Positions 1 to 8,602 of a stretch of DNA of 64,000 nt are shown piece after piece. Source of the stretch: Actinopolyspora alba (lineage in GTDB: Bacteria; Actinomycetota; Actinomycetes; Mycobacteriales; Pseudonocardiaceae); NCBI RefSeq assembly GCF_900112765.1, contig NZ_FOMZ01000015.1, positions 62,001-126,000 on the forward strand. The letters run 5' to 3'. The position numbers were made by a program, and so were the translations under genes. The notes under the pieces are model-generated. The model was not told where the DNA came from, ran no database searches, and worked only from the letters and a program-made list of their open reading frames with translations. Each line of letters starts with the position of its first letter. The first letter of the stretch is position 1.

Positions 1-2
1 TG

Positions 3-83
3 GTCCACCGGGTCTGCCACGAAGGGTTGGACCCGGTGCCCGCCGCGGCCGAGCTGCTGGGACGGGACCGTAAACCGGAATAG
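3..83 (+). CDS. gpsA: NAD(P)-dependent glycerol-3-phosphate dehydrogenase, C-terminal end (partial)
   Basis: The window opens inside this gene; only the last 26 codons are present. They read VHRVCHEGLDPVPAAAELL followed by GRDRKPE and a TAG stop. This matches the conserved GpsA C-terminus, which ends in a leucine-rich helix and an L-x-R-x-x-K-x-E tail. The enzyme reduces dihydroxyacetone phosphate to sn-glycerol 3-phosphate for phospholipid synthesis in the cytoplasm. The position upstream of ddl agrees with the M. tuberculosis order gpsA2-ddlA. Identification rests on a short tail plus synteny. Confidence 0.8.
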   Translation, partial: VHRVCHEGLDPVPAAAELLGRDRKPE

Positions 84-91
84 CGATCGAG

Positions 92-1219
92 ATGTCGCAC
101 AGGAAGGAGAACCCGTTGTACGGGGACGGGACGCGCTGCGTACACGGTGGAGAGACCGAACCGGCCGCCGGGGAGTCGTTCATGCCCGGTCCGGTGTTCG
201 CGGCCCCGTACCACCTGGGTGGCTCCGATCGCCTCGGTGACACCGATTTCTACGGTCGGGGCGGGAATCCCACCTGGCGGGCGCTGGAAACCGCCGTCGG
301 GGATCTCGACGGCGGAACGTGCCTGCTGCTGCCCTCCGGGATGGCGGCCATCGGCACTCTGCTGCGGGCCGTGCTGCACGCCGGTGACGTGCTGGTGCTG
401 CCCACCGACGGCTACTACGCCACCAGGGAGTTCGTGCGGACCGAACTCGCCGAGCTGCACCTGCGGGTCAGGGAGGTTCCGACGGCGGGCCCCTTCCCGG
501 ACGACGTTTTCGACGGCGCCCGTCTGGTGTTGCTGGAGACTCCCTCCAATCCCGGTCTCGACGTCTGCGACATCGCGGCGCTGGCCGAGCGTGCCCACGC
601 TGCGGGCGCGCTGCTGGCCGTGGACAACACGACCGCCACGCCGTTGGGCCAGCGACCGCTGGAACTCGGCGCCGACGTGGTGGTCGCCAGTGACACGAAG
701 GCCCTGTGCGGGCACAGCGACCTGTTGCTCGGCCACGTCAGTGTGCGCGACGAGGAGCTCGCGCGACTCCTCGGCCGGGTACGCACCCTCTCCGGTGCGA
801 TCCCGGCGCCGTTCGAGACCTGGCTGGCGCATCGCAGCATGGCGACGCTCGACCTGCGTCTCGCCCGGCAGGCCGAGAACGCGGCGGCGCTCGCCGAGGC
901 GTTGTCCGGTCACGCGGACGTCACGGGAGTTCGCTGGCCCGGCATGCCGAGCGACCCCGCGCACGAAGTGGCGAGTCGACAGATGCGCCGTTGGGGCGGT
1001 GTGCTGCGCTTCGAACTGCGGGACGCCGAGGCGGTGGAACGGTTCGTCAACCGTAGTCACCTCGTTTCCGGAGCGACCAGTTTCGGTGGGGTGCACAGCA
1101 CCGTGGACCGGCGTGCCCAGTGGGGCGATCCCGTTCCGGACGGTTTCGTGCGGTTCTCGGCCGGTTGTGAGGACCCCGCCGATCTCGTGGCCGACGTCCT
1201 CGCCGCACTGCGGCGGTAG
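92..1219 (+). CDS. Cystathionine gamma-lyase/gamma-synthase family PLP enzyme
   Basis: A 375-residue fold-type I PLP enzyme of the Cys/Met metabolism family, close to the usual 380-400 residues. Visible marks are the YGRGGNPT box (residues 54-61), the LETPSNPGLDV segment (149-158), the cofactor aspartate in AVDNT (D178) and the Schiff-base lysine in ASDTKAL (K203). Members either split cystathionine or related thioethers, or exchange the gamma substituent of O-acyl homoserine; the sequence does not decide between them. It starts at an ATG eight bases after gpsA and is probably cotranscribed with it. The next gene on the same strand is a cysteine dioxygenase, which favours a catabolic lyase that yields cysteine. 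Confidence 0.85.
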   Translation: MSHRKENPLYGDGTRCVHGGETEPAAGESFMPGPVFAAPYHLGGSDRLGDTDFYGRGGNPTWRALETAVGDLDGGTCLLLPSGMAAIGTLLRAVLHAGDVLVLPTDGYYATREFVRTELAELHLRVREVPTAGPFPDDVFDGARLVLLETPSNPGLDVCDIAALAERAHAAGALLAVDNTTATPLGQRPLELGADVVVASDTKALCGHSDLLLGHVSVRDEELARLLGRVRTLSGAIPAPFETWLAHRSMATLDLRLARQAENAAALAEALSGHADVTGVRWPGMPSDPAHEVASRQMRRWGGVLRFELRDAEAVERFVNRSHLVSGATSFGGVHSTVDRRAQWGDPVPDGFVRFSAGCEDPADLVADVLAALRR

Positions 1220-1594
1220 TGGCGCCCTGCTCCGGCTGGCGTGGTGCCCCGGTTCGCGCGGATCAGCGACTGTCGGAACACTCGGTTCGCGCGGCGAGAG
1301 CTCTCGCCGTGACGTGAGTCGGTGTCGCACGACAGTGTGAGATCTTGCGAGTCTCGGGGGATTTCCTTGCCGTAGCGTCTCGTTCCTGGTTCACTGGTCG
1401 TCGTGTTTTGGCGCGCTACGAAGGCGAACCCGACGGCGGTCCGGCGTCCGGCCGGTCAGTACCGCCATGTCGAGCTGCGCCTGGTAGCGAGCGCGCTGTG
1501 TCCTTCGCGGTGAATTTCCCCGTGATCACGGATCGTTGATCCGCCGATCCCGCTTTCCGCTCTTCTCCCGTACTATCGCGAAGGACCCTCCGCT
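1220..1594. other. Intergenic region, no gene supported
   Basis: A 375-base gap between the PLP lyase and the cysteine dioxygenase. Short open frames on both strands lack ribosome binding sites and family features. The sequence just before 1595 carries AAGGAC, which serves the downstream start. I see no convincing terminator or RNA. Confidence 0.5.
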
Positions 1595-2041
1595 GTGTTC
1601 GCCGTTCCACCGAATACCGTTCTCCACGCGCCCGAACGCACTCGATCGCATCCGGCGCTGATAGCCCGCGATATCGCGACCAATCGTCGCGGTTGGGCAC
1701 ACCTGGTGCGCTACGACCGGGAACAACGTTGGTCCGCACTGCTGCGGCGCACCGACGACCACGAGGTCTGGATCCTGAGCTGGTTGCCCGGCCAGCACAC
1801 CGAGCTGCACGATCACGGAGGTGCCGACGGTGCCTTCACCGTGGTCTCCGGTGTGCTGACCGAACGCGCCGTGCGCTCCGACTCCGGACACCACCAGGCC
1901 GAGGCGCTGCACACGCTCGTCGCGGGCCAGTCCCGGGTCTTCGGTCCCAACTACGCCCATCAGGTGCACAACGAGGGGCCGGACCCCGCGATCAGCATTC
2001 ACGTGTACCGGCCGGGCAGGGCGCTCAACCCGACCGGTTGA
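1595..2041 (+). CDS. Cysteine dioxygenase family cupin
   Basis: A 148-residue cupin of the type I cysteine dioxygenase family, which uses non-heme iron and oxygen to turn cysteine into cysteine sulfinate. The iron-binding motif HDHGGADGAF sits at residues 72-81, giving ligands H72 and H74. The third histidine is H122 in the AHQVHN segment, which resembles the family H-x-V-x-N pattern. The protein is shorter than the mammalian enzyme but typical of bacterial members. The GTG start at 1595 has AAGGAC at 1581-1586. Together with the upstream thioether lyase it could form a path from sulfur amino acids to sulfinate. Other small thiols are possible substrates. Confidence 0.85.
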   Translation: MFAVPPNTVLHAPERTRSHPALIARDIATNRRGWAHLVRYDREQRWSALLRRTDDHEVWILSWLPGQHTELHDHGGADGAFTVVSGVLTERAVRSDSGHHQAEALHTLVAGQSRVFGPNYAHQVHNEGPDPAISIHVYRPGRALNPTG

Positions 2042-2485
2042 TCAGGACTCCGCGTTCGCGGTCGAGAGCTTTCGGACGAAGTGTGTGGAAGGGGCGGTGA
2101 ACCCGCTGCTCGCGTACAACCGGTGCGCGGCGTGACGCCCGTTTCCCGAATCGAGGTGGATCTCGCCCACCCCCGACGCCGCCGCCTCACGCGCGATCCA
2201 GCGCAGCAGTTCGCTCGCGTACCCGTTTCCCCTGGCTCGCGGCAGCGTGCACAGATCGTCGATGTACAGGTAGCTGCCCCAGGCCAGGCATTCACCGGAG
2301 CGGAATCCCGCCGCTGCCACCGCCCGCTGTTCCGAGTCGAGAGCCGCGATCAGTCGATACCCGTGCTGCCGCTGCCTGTCCACCGCGGCCAGGAAGTCGG
2401 CCATCGTGCTCAACCGGGGGCGTAGTTCCCGGATTACCGGGTACGCAGCGCCCGTCTCCGCCTGGTCGAGTTCCCTGATCAGCAA
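2042..2485 (-). CDS. GNAT family N-acetyltransferase
   Basis: A 147-residue single-domain acetyltransferase with the GNAT acetyl-CoA loop in the stretch LPRARGNGYASELL (about residues 81-94), equivalent to the R/Q-x-x-G-x-G/A motif. The C-terminal HRLYASSGF segment is the usual motif B region. The start is a TTG at 2485 preceded on this strand by GAAAGG at proper spacing. The substrate cannot be deduced. It is transcribed away from a MocR regulator with 97 bases between the two starts, an arrangement in which the regulator often controls its divergent neighbour. Its stop codon abuts the cysteine dioxygenase stop, so those two genes converge. Confidence 0.8.
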   Translation of the reverse strand: MLIRELDQAETGAAYPVIRELRPRLSTMADFLAAVDRQRQHGYRLIAALDSEQRAVAAAGFRSGECLAWGSYLYIDDLCTLPRARGNGYASELLRWIAREAAASGVGEIHLDSGNGRHAAHRLYASSGFTAPSTHFVRKLSTANAES

Positions 2486-2582
2486 CGCAGCACCTTTCCC
2501 GTGTCAGTGCCCTGTGGGGTCGTCTCCGCAGCTTCTCCCGAGCGGTGGCATCATTGAAGGGCCAATCAAGGAGTGTTCGAAA
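2486..2582. promoter_or_regulatory. Divergent promoter/operator region of the GNAT gene and the MocR regulator
   Basis: These 97 bases separate two outward-facing starts and must hold both promoters. The MocR side carries AAGGAG at 2568-2573, nine bases before its ATG. MocR proteins usually bind direct repeats in such regions, but I cannot mark a convincing repeat by eye. Confidence 0.4.
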
Positions 2583-3995
2583 ATGCCACCAAGGGTTTCC
2601 GCGTCCGGAGCGCCACCGGTGGAACTGGCGGTGGAGCTGGACCGCACCAGCGCCCGGCCGTTGGCGGTCCAGCTGGCCGAGGGATTGCGCGGCGCCGCCA
2701 CGAGGGGCCAGCTACGACGCGGTGATCGGCTGCCGTCCACCCGCGCACTCGCCCGGCACCTCGACGTCAGCCGTACGGTCACGGCGGCCGCTTACGAACA
2801 ACTCCACGCCGAGGGCTGGATCGCGGGCAGGCACGGTTCCGGCACCTACATCACCGCCGCTCCGCCGGGAGTGGACGGAGTGGCGCAGGCCGGAACGGTC
2901 GTCGAGAGCGACGCGGACGCGACGCGGGGAGTGCTGCTCGCCCCGGGGGCGCCGTGGTCGCAGGGGATAGACCGAGCCGCTTGGCGGCGCGCCTGGCGCG
3001 CGGCCGGGGACAAGGCACCGTCCACCATGCCCTATCGGGCCGGCGTGCCGGAGTACCGTGCGGTCATCGTGGAGCACCTGTTGCGCCACCGCGGCCTGGT
3101 GGTCGAAGGTCCGGCCGAGAACTCGGTGCTGGCAACGGCCGGAACCACCGCCGCGCTCGCCGAACTGGCCGCCGCCGTGCTGCCGTCCGGTGCGACCGTG
3201 GCGATGGAGGAGCCCGGGTATCAGCGAGCGGTGGGTGCACTGCGCGCCAGCGGCATCGAGGTGTTTCCCGTTCCCGTGGACCACTCCGGTCTGCTGGTCG
3301 AGCGGATTCCCGAGCACGTCGACGCCGTCTACTGCTCACCCGCACACCAGTACCCGCTGGGCGGCAGAATGCCCGCCCAGCGGCGAACCGCGCTGATCGA
3401 ACGGGCACGCACGGCGAACTGGCTGATCGTCGAGGACGACTACGACGGCGAGTTGCGCTACGACGTGGCTCCGCTGCCCGTGCTGGCGGCCCTGGCACCG
3501 GACGTGGTCGTGCATCTGGGGACCACCAGCAAGATCCTCACTCCCACGCTCGGTGTCGGCTGGTTGTTGGCTCCCGAGTGGGTGACCACCGCGGTGCTGG
3601 AGTATCGCGAACGCACCGGCACCCGTCCCGCCCCGGCGGGGCAGTGGTTGCTCACCGAGTTCGCCGCGAACGGGGATCTGGGCAGGCACCTGCGGCGGTT
3701 GCGCCGCGAGCTCTCCGGACGCAGGGAACTGGTCGTCGACGCCTTCGAAGGGGCGGGTGTCGAACTGGTCGGTGATCGTGCCGGGGCACACGTCGTGGTT
3801 CCGATGTCGGGCGGTGACGCCGAACGTCGCATCATGGCCGCCCTCCGCCGACGGGGAGTGTTCGTCGACGGTCTGCGCAGGCACCATCAGGCCGAGCAGC
3901 AGTGGTACGGCCTGGCCCTCGGCTACGCCGCGTGCGGCGGACGGGAACTGCGGGAGACCTTGCCGATCCTGGTCTCGGAGATCGTCGGCGGTTGA
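2583..3995 (+). CDS. MocR/PdxR family transcriptional regulator (GntR HTH plus aminotransferase domain)
   Basis: A 470-residue fusion of an N-terminal GntR-type winged helix (about residues 12-90, with [20 protein letters not shown] as the recognition region) and a fold-type I aminotransferase-like domain (about 115-465). The cofactor lysine is K317 in GTTSKILTP and the cofactor aspartate lies in VEDDYDGEL (about 284-290). Proteins of this family sense PLP or PLP adducts with amino compounds and regulate PLP synthesis, GABA use or unknown neighbours. The open frame extends upstream to 2406, but the ATG at 2583 has AAGGAG nine bases away and begins the domain properly. The divergent GNAT gene is the likeliest target. 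Confidence 0.88.
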   Translation: MPPRVSASGAPPVELAVELDRTSARPLAVQLAEGLRGAATRGQLRRGDRLPSTRALARHLDVSRTVTAAAYEQLHAEGWIAGRHGSGTYITAAPPGVDGVAQAGTVVESDADATRGVLLAPGAPWSQGIDRAAWRRAWRAAGDKAPSTMPYRAGVPEYRAVIVEHLLRHRGLVVEGPAENSVLATAGTTAALAELAAAVLPSGATVAMEEPGYQRAVGALRASGIEVFPVPVDHSGLLVERIPEHVDAVYCSPAHQYPLGGRMPAQRRTALIERARTANWLIVEDDYDGELRYDVAPLPVLAALAPDVVVHLGTTSKILTPTLGVGWLLAPEWVTTAVLEYRERTGTRPAPAGQWLLTEFAANGDLGRHLRRLRRELSGRRELVVDAFEGAGVELVGDRAGAHVVVPMSGGDAERRIMAALRRRGVFVDGLRRHHQAEQQWYGLALGYAACGGRELRETLPILVSEIVGG

Positions 3996-4042
3996 TCCGC
4001 CGCTTACGGTGTGGCCCCCGTACGCGAGGTATGGTGCCGCGT

Positions 4043-5134
4043 ATGGCTGAACGCAAGATCCGGGTGGCGGTTGTTTTCGGCGGACGCAGTACCGAGCACG
4101 GTATTTCCTGCCTCTCCGCGGGTAGTGTGCTGGCTCATCTGGATCGGCGGCGTTTCGAGGTCGTTCCCGTGGGAATCACCCGTGCCGGCTCCTGGGTGCT
4201 CGGCCCGGACGACGAGGAGCAGCTACGACTCAAGGGCCGGGTCGAACCGGAGATCGTCGACGGCGAGGCGTTGACCCTGCCCGCGGATCCCAGCAGCCGT
4301 CAGCTGGTCTCGCTGGAGTCGGGCACTGTGGGGCAGGCGCTGTCCGGCGTGGATGTGGTGCTGCCGATGCTGCACGGTGCTTTCGGTGAGGACGGCACCA
4401 TCCAGGGGCTGCTGGAGATGGCCGGTATTCCGTACGCCGGGCCGGGCGTGCTCGCCAGCGCGGCAGCCATGGACAAGGAGTTCGCCAAGAAGCTCCTCGC
4501 CGCCGAGGGGCTTGAGGTCGGCACCTACGAGGTGCTGCGTCGCAACGAGACCACATTGGACGAAGCTCGCAGGAGCAGGCTGGGCCTGCCCGTGTTCGTC
4601 AAACCGGCCCGTGCCGGGTCCTCGGTGGGGATCACCAAGGTCACCGATCCCGCCGAGCTCGACGCCGCCGTCGCCGAGGCGCGACGCGTCGATCCCAAGG
4701 TGATCGTCGAGTCCGCGCTGTCCGGACGCGAGATCGAGTGCGGTGTTCTGGAGTTCCCGGACGGAGAGGTGACCGCTTCGGCCCCCGCCGAACTGCGCGT
4801 CGACAGTGGTTCCGGCTGGTACGACTACGATTCGAAGTATCTCGACGACGACACCGAGTTCGACGTGCCGGCCAAGCTTTCCGACGAGGAGACCGAACGG
4901 TTGCGCACGGCCGCGGTCGGCGCTTTCCACGCCCTGGACTGCCAGGGGCTGGCCCGGGTCGACTTCTTCCTGACCGAGGAAGGTCGGCCGGTGGTCAACG
5001 AGGTGAACACCATGCCGGGATTCACCCCGATCTCGCTGTACCCGCGCATGTGGGCGCACGCGGGTGTCGACTACTCGAGCCTGCTGAGCACCCTGCTGGA
5101 CACCGCTGTGGCCCGCGGCACCGGTCTGCGGTGA
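4043..5134 (+). CDS. ddl: D-alanine--D-alanine ligase
   Basis: A 363-residue ATP-grasp enzyme that joins two D-alanines for peptidoglycan precursor synthesis in the cytoplasm. Family marks are [14 protein letters not shown] near the N-terminus, [16 protein letters not shown] in the substrate region, [13 protein letters not shown] for ATP binding and [15 protein letters not shown] for the metal and D-Ala site. The ATG at 4043 gives the canonical N-terminus [14 protein letters not shown]; an in-frame ATG at 4031 would add four residues and has its GAGG almost in contact with it. The gene sits between the MocR regulator and a convergent DUF3515 gene. The gpsA-ddl neighbourhood is conserved in mycobacteria. 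Confidence 0.95.
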   Translation: MAERKIRVAVVFGGRSTEHGISCLSAGSVLAHLDRRRFEVVPVGITRAGSWVLGPDDEEQLRLKGRVEPEIVDGEALTLPADPSSRQLVSLESGTVGQALSGVDVVLPMLHGAFGEDGTIQGLLEMAGIPYAGPGVLASAAAMDKEFAKKLLAAEGLEVGTYEVLRRNETTLDEARRSRLGLPVFVKPARAGSSVGITKVTDPAELDAAVAEARRVDPKVIVESALSGREIECGVLEFPDGEVTASAPAELRVDSGSGWYDYDSKYLDDDTEFDVPAKLSDEETERLRTAAVGAFHALDCQGLARVDFFLTEEGRPVVNEVNTMPGFTPISLYPRMWAHAGVDYSSLLSTLLDTAVARGTGLR

Positions 5135-5163
5135 CCGCTCCTGACTACCTGCCCGATGTCGGG

Positions 5164-5190
5164 CCTCCCGGAACGAGGCCCGGCGGGAGG
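5164..5190. terminator. Possible hairpin terminator between convergent ddl and DUF3515 genes
   Basis: CCTCCCG (5164-5170) pairs with CGGGAGG (5184-5190) around a GC-rich loop. There is no T-run, so termination is only suggested by position between two converging genes. Confidence 0.35.
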
Positions 5191-5245
5191 TTCCGCCCAG
5201 CGAGCGGCTCGACAACCCGATCGGAAGACCTCGATGAGGCGGGGC

Positions 5246-5839
5246 TCAGTCGAACACGTCCTGCTTGGGCAGGTGCTCGTCGAGGATCCGTGACACGTCC
5301 TGGATCGGGCCGATACCGGTGTCGTTCGATCCGGTGACCGCGACGTAGACCGGCCGGTCGACCGCCAGCCAGGTGGTGGTTTCACCACTGCTGATCGGCA
5401 GCCAGCTCACTCCGGAGATCACCATCAGCTTCGAGGTGGGTTTCAGCTCGGCCGGGGCGGTCAGCCCGCACCGTAGACTGATCGGGTCGTGCTCGGCGTC
5501 ACCCCATGCCACCGTGCCCGCCGGTTTCGGGGTCGCCAGTTCACGCCGTGGCACCCCGGAACCGTCGACACGCAGCTCGTCGGGCAGCGCGTCCAGCACC
5601 GTCGCGCAGTCCGCCGAGTTCGCTTCCGGAGCTTTCACCGGGGGCAACGCCAGCGGTCCGCCGCGGTCGGCCGTCGTATTCGCGGCGGCCCCCTCGTCGG
5701 GCCGGGCGTGCTGCCCGGTCCCGCCGCTCAGGACTCCCAACGTGGCAACGCCCGCCGCCAGCAGCACGCCGAGCGACAACGCGATGATCAGTACGACCCG
5801 GGGTGGCCCGGATCCGGATTGTTCCCGCACGTCACCCAC
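5246..5839 (-). CDS. DUF3515 family membrane-anchored protein
   Basis: A 197-residue protein with a single N-terminal hydrophobic segment (about residues 14-38, VVLIIALSLGVLLAAGVATL) followed by an extracytoplasmic domain. The region PPVKAPEANSADCATVLDALP and the segment LRCGL are typical of DUF3515, an actinobacterial family next to ddl and thiL that corresponds to Rv2980c in M. tuberculosis. Two cysteines (in ADCATV and LRCGL) could form a disulfide outside the cell. The function is unknown. The start is a GTG at 5839. Unlike its backbone neighbours here, it runs on the minus strand together with the small Lrp-type gene. Confidence 0.75.
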   Translation of the reverse strand: MGDVREQSGSGPPRVVLIIALSLGVLLAAGVATLGVLSGGTGQHARPDEGAAANTTADRGGPLALPPVKAPEANSADCATVLDALPDELRVDGSGVPRRELATPKPAGTVAWGDAEHDPISLRCGLTAPAELKPTSKLMVISGVSWLPISSGETTTWLAVDRPVYVAVTGSNDTGIGPIQDVSRILDEHLPKQDVFD

Positions 5840-5996
5840 TACAGCACGAGCGTCGCGGGCGATGCGGACCGGTGCCGTTCCCGATGAGAGGCGCGGGAGG
5901 CTCCGCCGGGCGAGTCACCACCGCGAGCGGGCCGAAACGCTCCCAGCGGGCGAAGCCGGGAGGCTCGGACAGGCCCCGTCAGGTGGTGCGGATGCT

Positions 5997-6230
5997 CTAC
6001 AGGTGCACGACCGGACAGGTCAGCGTGCGGGTTATTCCCGCCACGTTCTGAATGTTGGCCACCACCATCTTGCCGAGTTTGTCCACGTTCTCGGCCTCGG
6101 CGCGCACGATGACGTCGTACGGCCCCGTCACGTCCTCGGCGCTGATGATCCCGGTGTTCCCGGATATCTCGGACGCCACCGCTGCGGCTTTGCCTACCTC
6201 GGTCTGAATGAGGATGTATGCCTGGACCAC
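5997..6230 (-). CDS. Stand-alone Lrp/AsnC ligand-binding (RAM) domain protein
   Basis: A 77-residue protein made only of the Lrp/AsnC effector-binding domain, without a DNA-binding helix-turn-helix. The stretch VTGPYDVIVRAEAENVDKLGKMV is the family's beta-alpha-beta core with the G-x-YD motif. Such SraA-type proteins form oligomers and bind amino acids, and may work with full-length Lrp regulators. The GTG start at 6230 follows GAAGGGG on this strand. It sits between DUF3515 and thiL, as small Lrp domains do in related actinobacteria. What it binds cannot be seen. Confidence 0.82.
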   Translation of the reverse strand: MVQAYILIQTEVGKAAAVASEISGNTGIISAEDVTGPYDVIVRAEAENVDKLGKMVVANIQNVAGITRTLTCPVVHL

Positions 6231-6416
6231 GGGTGTGCCCCTTCGTCTCGTCGGAAGCGTTCGAGGTGGAAACTGGGAGCTGTTTACGACTTGGTCGAGC
6301 GGGCAGGTGCCCCGGCGGCCGGCCAGGCCGGTGCTGTCCCGATGAGCGGATCCAGTCCCCGAACGGGCAAGTTACCGCATCGAGCCGCGTGGACGCGCAA
6401 CGAAAGGAAGATCCAG

Positions 6417-7385
6417 TTGACTCCCGAGGAGAGACCGGACGCACGGACCGTCTCACAGGTGGGTGAGTTCGGTCTCATCCGGAGAGTGACCGAGCACCGT
6501 AACCAGCCGAGCAGCACCCTTCTCGGTCCCGGTGACGATGCCGCCGTGCTCACCGCTCCGGACGGCAGAGTCGTGGCAACCACCGACGTGCTGGTGCAGG
6601 ACGTGCACTTCCGGTTGGACTGGTCCGGTCCCCGGCACGTGGGCCGCAAGGCCGTGGCCGTGAACCTCTCCGACATCGCGGCGATGGGGGCCGTGCCGAC
6701 CGGCCTGCTGGTGGGGCTCGGGTGCTCCGGGGAAGTCACCGCGGAGTTCGTCGACGAGCTGGCGGCGGGCATGTGGGAAGAGGCGCGGCGTGCCGGCACC
6801 GCCCTGATAGGCGGCGACATGGTCACCTCGAACCAACTGACCGTCTCGGTGACCGCGCTGGGTGACCTGCGGGGCGAAAAACCGGTGACCAGGGAGGGCG
6901 CTCGACAGGGCGATGTCGTGGCGTTGGCCGGTGGACTGGGGTGGTCGGCGGCGGGGTTGGCGGTGCTGGCTCGTGGATTCCGCTCACCGCTGTCGGTGGT
7001 CGGTGCTCACCGGGTTCCCCAACCGCCCTACGAGGCCGGGCCCGCCGCGGCGGTGGCCGGAGCCACTTCGATGATCGACGTCTCGGACGGGTTGCTCGCG
7101 GACATGGCGCACGTCGCGGATGCCTCCGGGGTTTCGGTGGACATCCGCACCGACCAGCTCGAAGTGCCGCAGCGACTGCTGGAGGTGGCCTCGGCGCTGG
7201 GGGCCGATCCCGGCGACTGGGTGCTCAACGGCGGTGAGGACCAGGCGTTGGTGGCGACTTTCCCCGGTGACCGCGAGCTGCCCGACGGGTGGCGTCCCAT
7301 CGGTCGTGTCCGACAGGGCCGAGGTGTCACCGTGGACGGTGTCGAGCACACCGAACGGACCGGGTGGCAGCACTGGCGACATTGA
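6417..7385 (+). CDS. thiL: Thiamine-monophosphate kinase
   Basis: A 322-residue ThiL that phosphorylates thiamine monophosphate to the active diphosphate. The N-terminal [11 protein letters not shown] motif (about 37-47) and the following [10 protein letters not shown] segment hold the metal-binding aspartates of the AIR synthetase-like fold; [12 protein letters not shown] marks the second half. The frame stays open far upstream, but residues before 6417 look random. The TTG at 6417 has AAGGAAG at 6404-6410, six bases away, and gives the expected length. ung follows on the same strand, as in mycobacteria (Rv2977c-Rv2976c). Confidence 0.92.
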   Translation: MTPEERPDARTVSQVGEFGLIRRVTEHRNQPSSTLLGPGDDAAVLTAPDGRVVATTDVLVQDVHFRLDWSGPRHVGRKAVAVNLSDIAAMGAVPTGLLVGLGCSGEVTAEFVDELAAGMWEEARRAGTALIGGDMVTSNQLTVSVTALGDLRGEKPVTREGARQGDVVALAGGLGWSAAGLAVLARGFRSPLSVVGAHRVPQPPYEAGPAAAVAGATSMIDVSDGLLADMAHVADASGVSVDIRTDQLEVPQRLLEVASALGADPGDWVLNGGEDQALVATFPGDRELPDGWRPIGRVRQGRGVTVDGVEHTERTGWQHWRH

Positions 7386-7503
7386 GCTGGCGGCATTGAA
7401 CGGCCCGGCCGGGACTCGGTCGGTTCTCATACCCGATCCCGTGACGTGGCGGGCACCCAGGGGGGCGGTGTTGATGATCAAAAGGTCGCTAGGGTCATGG
7501 CCC

Positions 7504-8181
7504 GTGACCAGGAGCCCGTTGAACGAGATTGTGGAACCAGGCTGGGCCGAGGCGCTCGCGCCGGTGTCCGACCGGATAGCCGCCATGGGCGATTTCCTGC
7601 GCTCGGAAGTCGCCGCCGGACGCGAGTACCTGCCCGCCGGGGAGAACGTACTGCGCGCCTTCCAACAGCCGTTTCGGGATGTGCGAGTGCTCATCGTGGG
7701 GCAGGACCCCTACCCGACGCCGGGGCATCCCGTCGGCTTGAGCTTCTCGGTCGCTCCGGACGTCGACCCCGTGCCACGCAGCCTGGCCAACATCTTTCGT
7801 GAGTACTGTGACGATCTCGGCCATCCGCACCCCTCCAACGGTGATCTCACGCCGTGGACCGAACGGGGTGTGCTGTTGCTCAACCGCGCGTTGACCGTGC
7901 AGCCGGGCAAGTCGGCCTCGCATCGCGGCAAGGGCTGGGAAGAAGTCACCGATCAGGCCATCAAGGCGCTGGCGCAGCGTTCCGAACCGCTGGTGGCGAT
8001 TCTGTGGGGACGTGACGCGCGGAGCCTGCGTACGTTGATGCCCGGTGTCGGGTGTGTCGAGTCGCCGCACCCGAGCCCCATGTCAGCTGACCGGGGGTTC
8101 TTCGGATCACGGCCCTTCAGTCGCGCGAACGAGATGTTGCGGGAACTGGGGGCGGAGCCGATCGACTGGAAACTCCCGTGA
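7504..8181 (+). CDS. ung: Uracil-DNA glycosylase (family 1)
   Basis: A 225-residue family 1 UDG that removes uracil from DNA by hydrolysing the glycosidic bond. The water-activating motif [10 protein letters not shown] contains the catalytic aspartate D68, and the leucine-loop motif SPHPSPMSA carries H189. The N-terminus [18 protein letters not shown] aligns with the M. tuberculosis enzyme start, so I choose the GTG at 7504; an upstream ATG at 7474 would add ten residues without family support. It follows thiL by 118 bases and is probably in the same transcript. Confidence 0.95.
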   Translation: MTRSPLNEIVEPGWAEALAPVSDRIAAMGDFLRSEVAAGREYLPAGENVLRAFQQPFRDVRVLIVGQDPYPTPGHPVGLSFSVAPDVDPVPRSLANIFREYCDDLGHPHPSNGDLTPWTERGVLLLNRALTVQPGKSASHRGKGWEEVTDQAIKALAQRSEPLVAILWGRDARSLRTLMPGVGCVESPHPSPMSADRGFFGSRPFSRANEMLRELGAEPIDWKLP

Positions 8182-8198
8182 CCGCGACGCTCCGCTCC

Positions 8199-8270
8199 GA
8201 TCCGTGAGTGGGTTCCGACCCGTGAGTCGGTTCCGCCCCGTGCGCGGGAGCCGAACCACGAGTGGGCGTC
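8199..8270. repeat. Four degenerate 18-bp tandem repeats after ung
   Basis: Units at 8199-8216, 8217-8234, 8235-8252 and 8253-8270 share the pattern GAnCCGTGAGTGGGTTCC. Units 1 and 2 differ at two positions; units 3 and 4 are more diverged. They start 18 bases after the ung stop and lie between converging ung and rpmB. Confidence 0.65.
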
Positions 8271-8343
8271 GGTGAGGTGGACCTCGACGAGGGGACGAGG
8301 AAGCACGGCCCCCGCTGTGTGCTCACCCGGCGCCCACCGACCG

Positions 8344-8377
8344 AAAAACGCTCGGCCGGTTGTACCGACCGAGCGTT
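8344..8377 (-). terminator. Intrinsic terminator of rpmB
   Basis: AACGCTCGG (8347-8355) pairs with CCGAGCGTT (8369-8377), with three more pairs inside. Read on the minus strand, downstream of rpmB, the stem is followed by a run of five T (plus-strand A at 8344-8348). This is a textbook intrinsic terminator for rpmB. Confidence 0.8.
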
Positions 8378-8410
8378 CTCGACGAGTGATCGCGACGACG
8401 TCTCGTCGTC

Positions 8411-8602
8411 TCAGCCGCGCACGACCTTACCCGCCTTCAGGCAGGAAGTGCACACGTTCATCCGCTTGCGCTGCGTCGGGCTGACCTTGGCGCGCACGGT
8501 CTGAATGTTCGGGTTCCACCTGCGCTTGGTGCGCCGGTGAGAGTGCGAGACCGCCATGCCGAAACCCGGTCCCTTGTTGCAGACGTCGCAGACGGCAGCC
8601 AC
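8411..8602 (-). CDS. rpmB: Large subunit ribosomal protein bL28
   Basis: A 63-residue bL28 of the large ribosomal subunit. The start [18 protein letters not shown] and the core [18 protein letters not shown] are diagnostic. It is the zinc-ribbon (C+) form: CDVC at the N-terminus and CTSC near the C-terminus supply four cysteines. The GTG at 8602 lies eight bases after AAGGGG on this strand; the upstream GTG at 8611 touches that site and would add three residues not seen in homologues. It faces away from the DhaL-domain gene. Confidence 0.95.
   Translation of the reverse strand: MAAVCDVCNKGPGFGMAVSHSHRRTKRRWNPNIQTVRAKVSPTQRKRMNVCTSCLKAGKVVRG

Noticed and set aside
1345-1539. 64-codon plus-strand frame in the gap after the PLP lyase
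   Set aside because: No ribosome binding site, no recognisable domain and an atypical Arg/Ser-rich composition.
5373-6416. Upstream extension of the thiL frame
   Set aside because: It overlaps DUF3515 and the Lrp-domain gene on the other strand and has no thiL homology. A good ribosome binding site fixes the start at 6417.
8199-8270. Short repeats as a possible CRISPR array
   Set aside because: The units are adjacent without spacers and differ from each other, and no cas genes are present.
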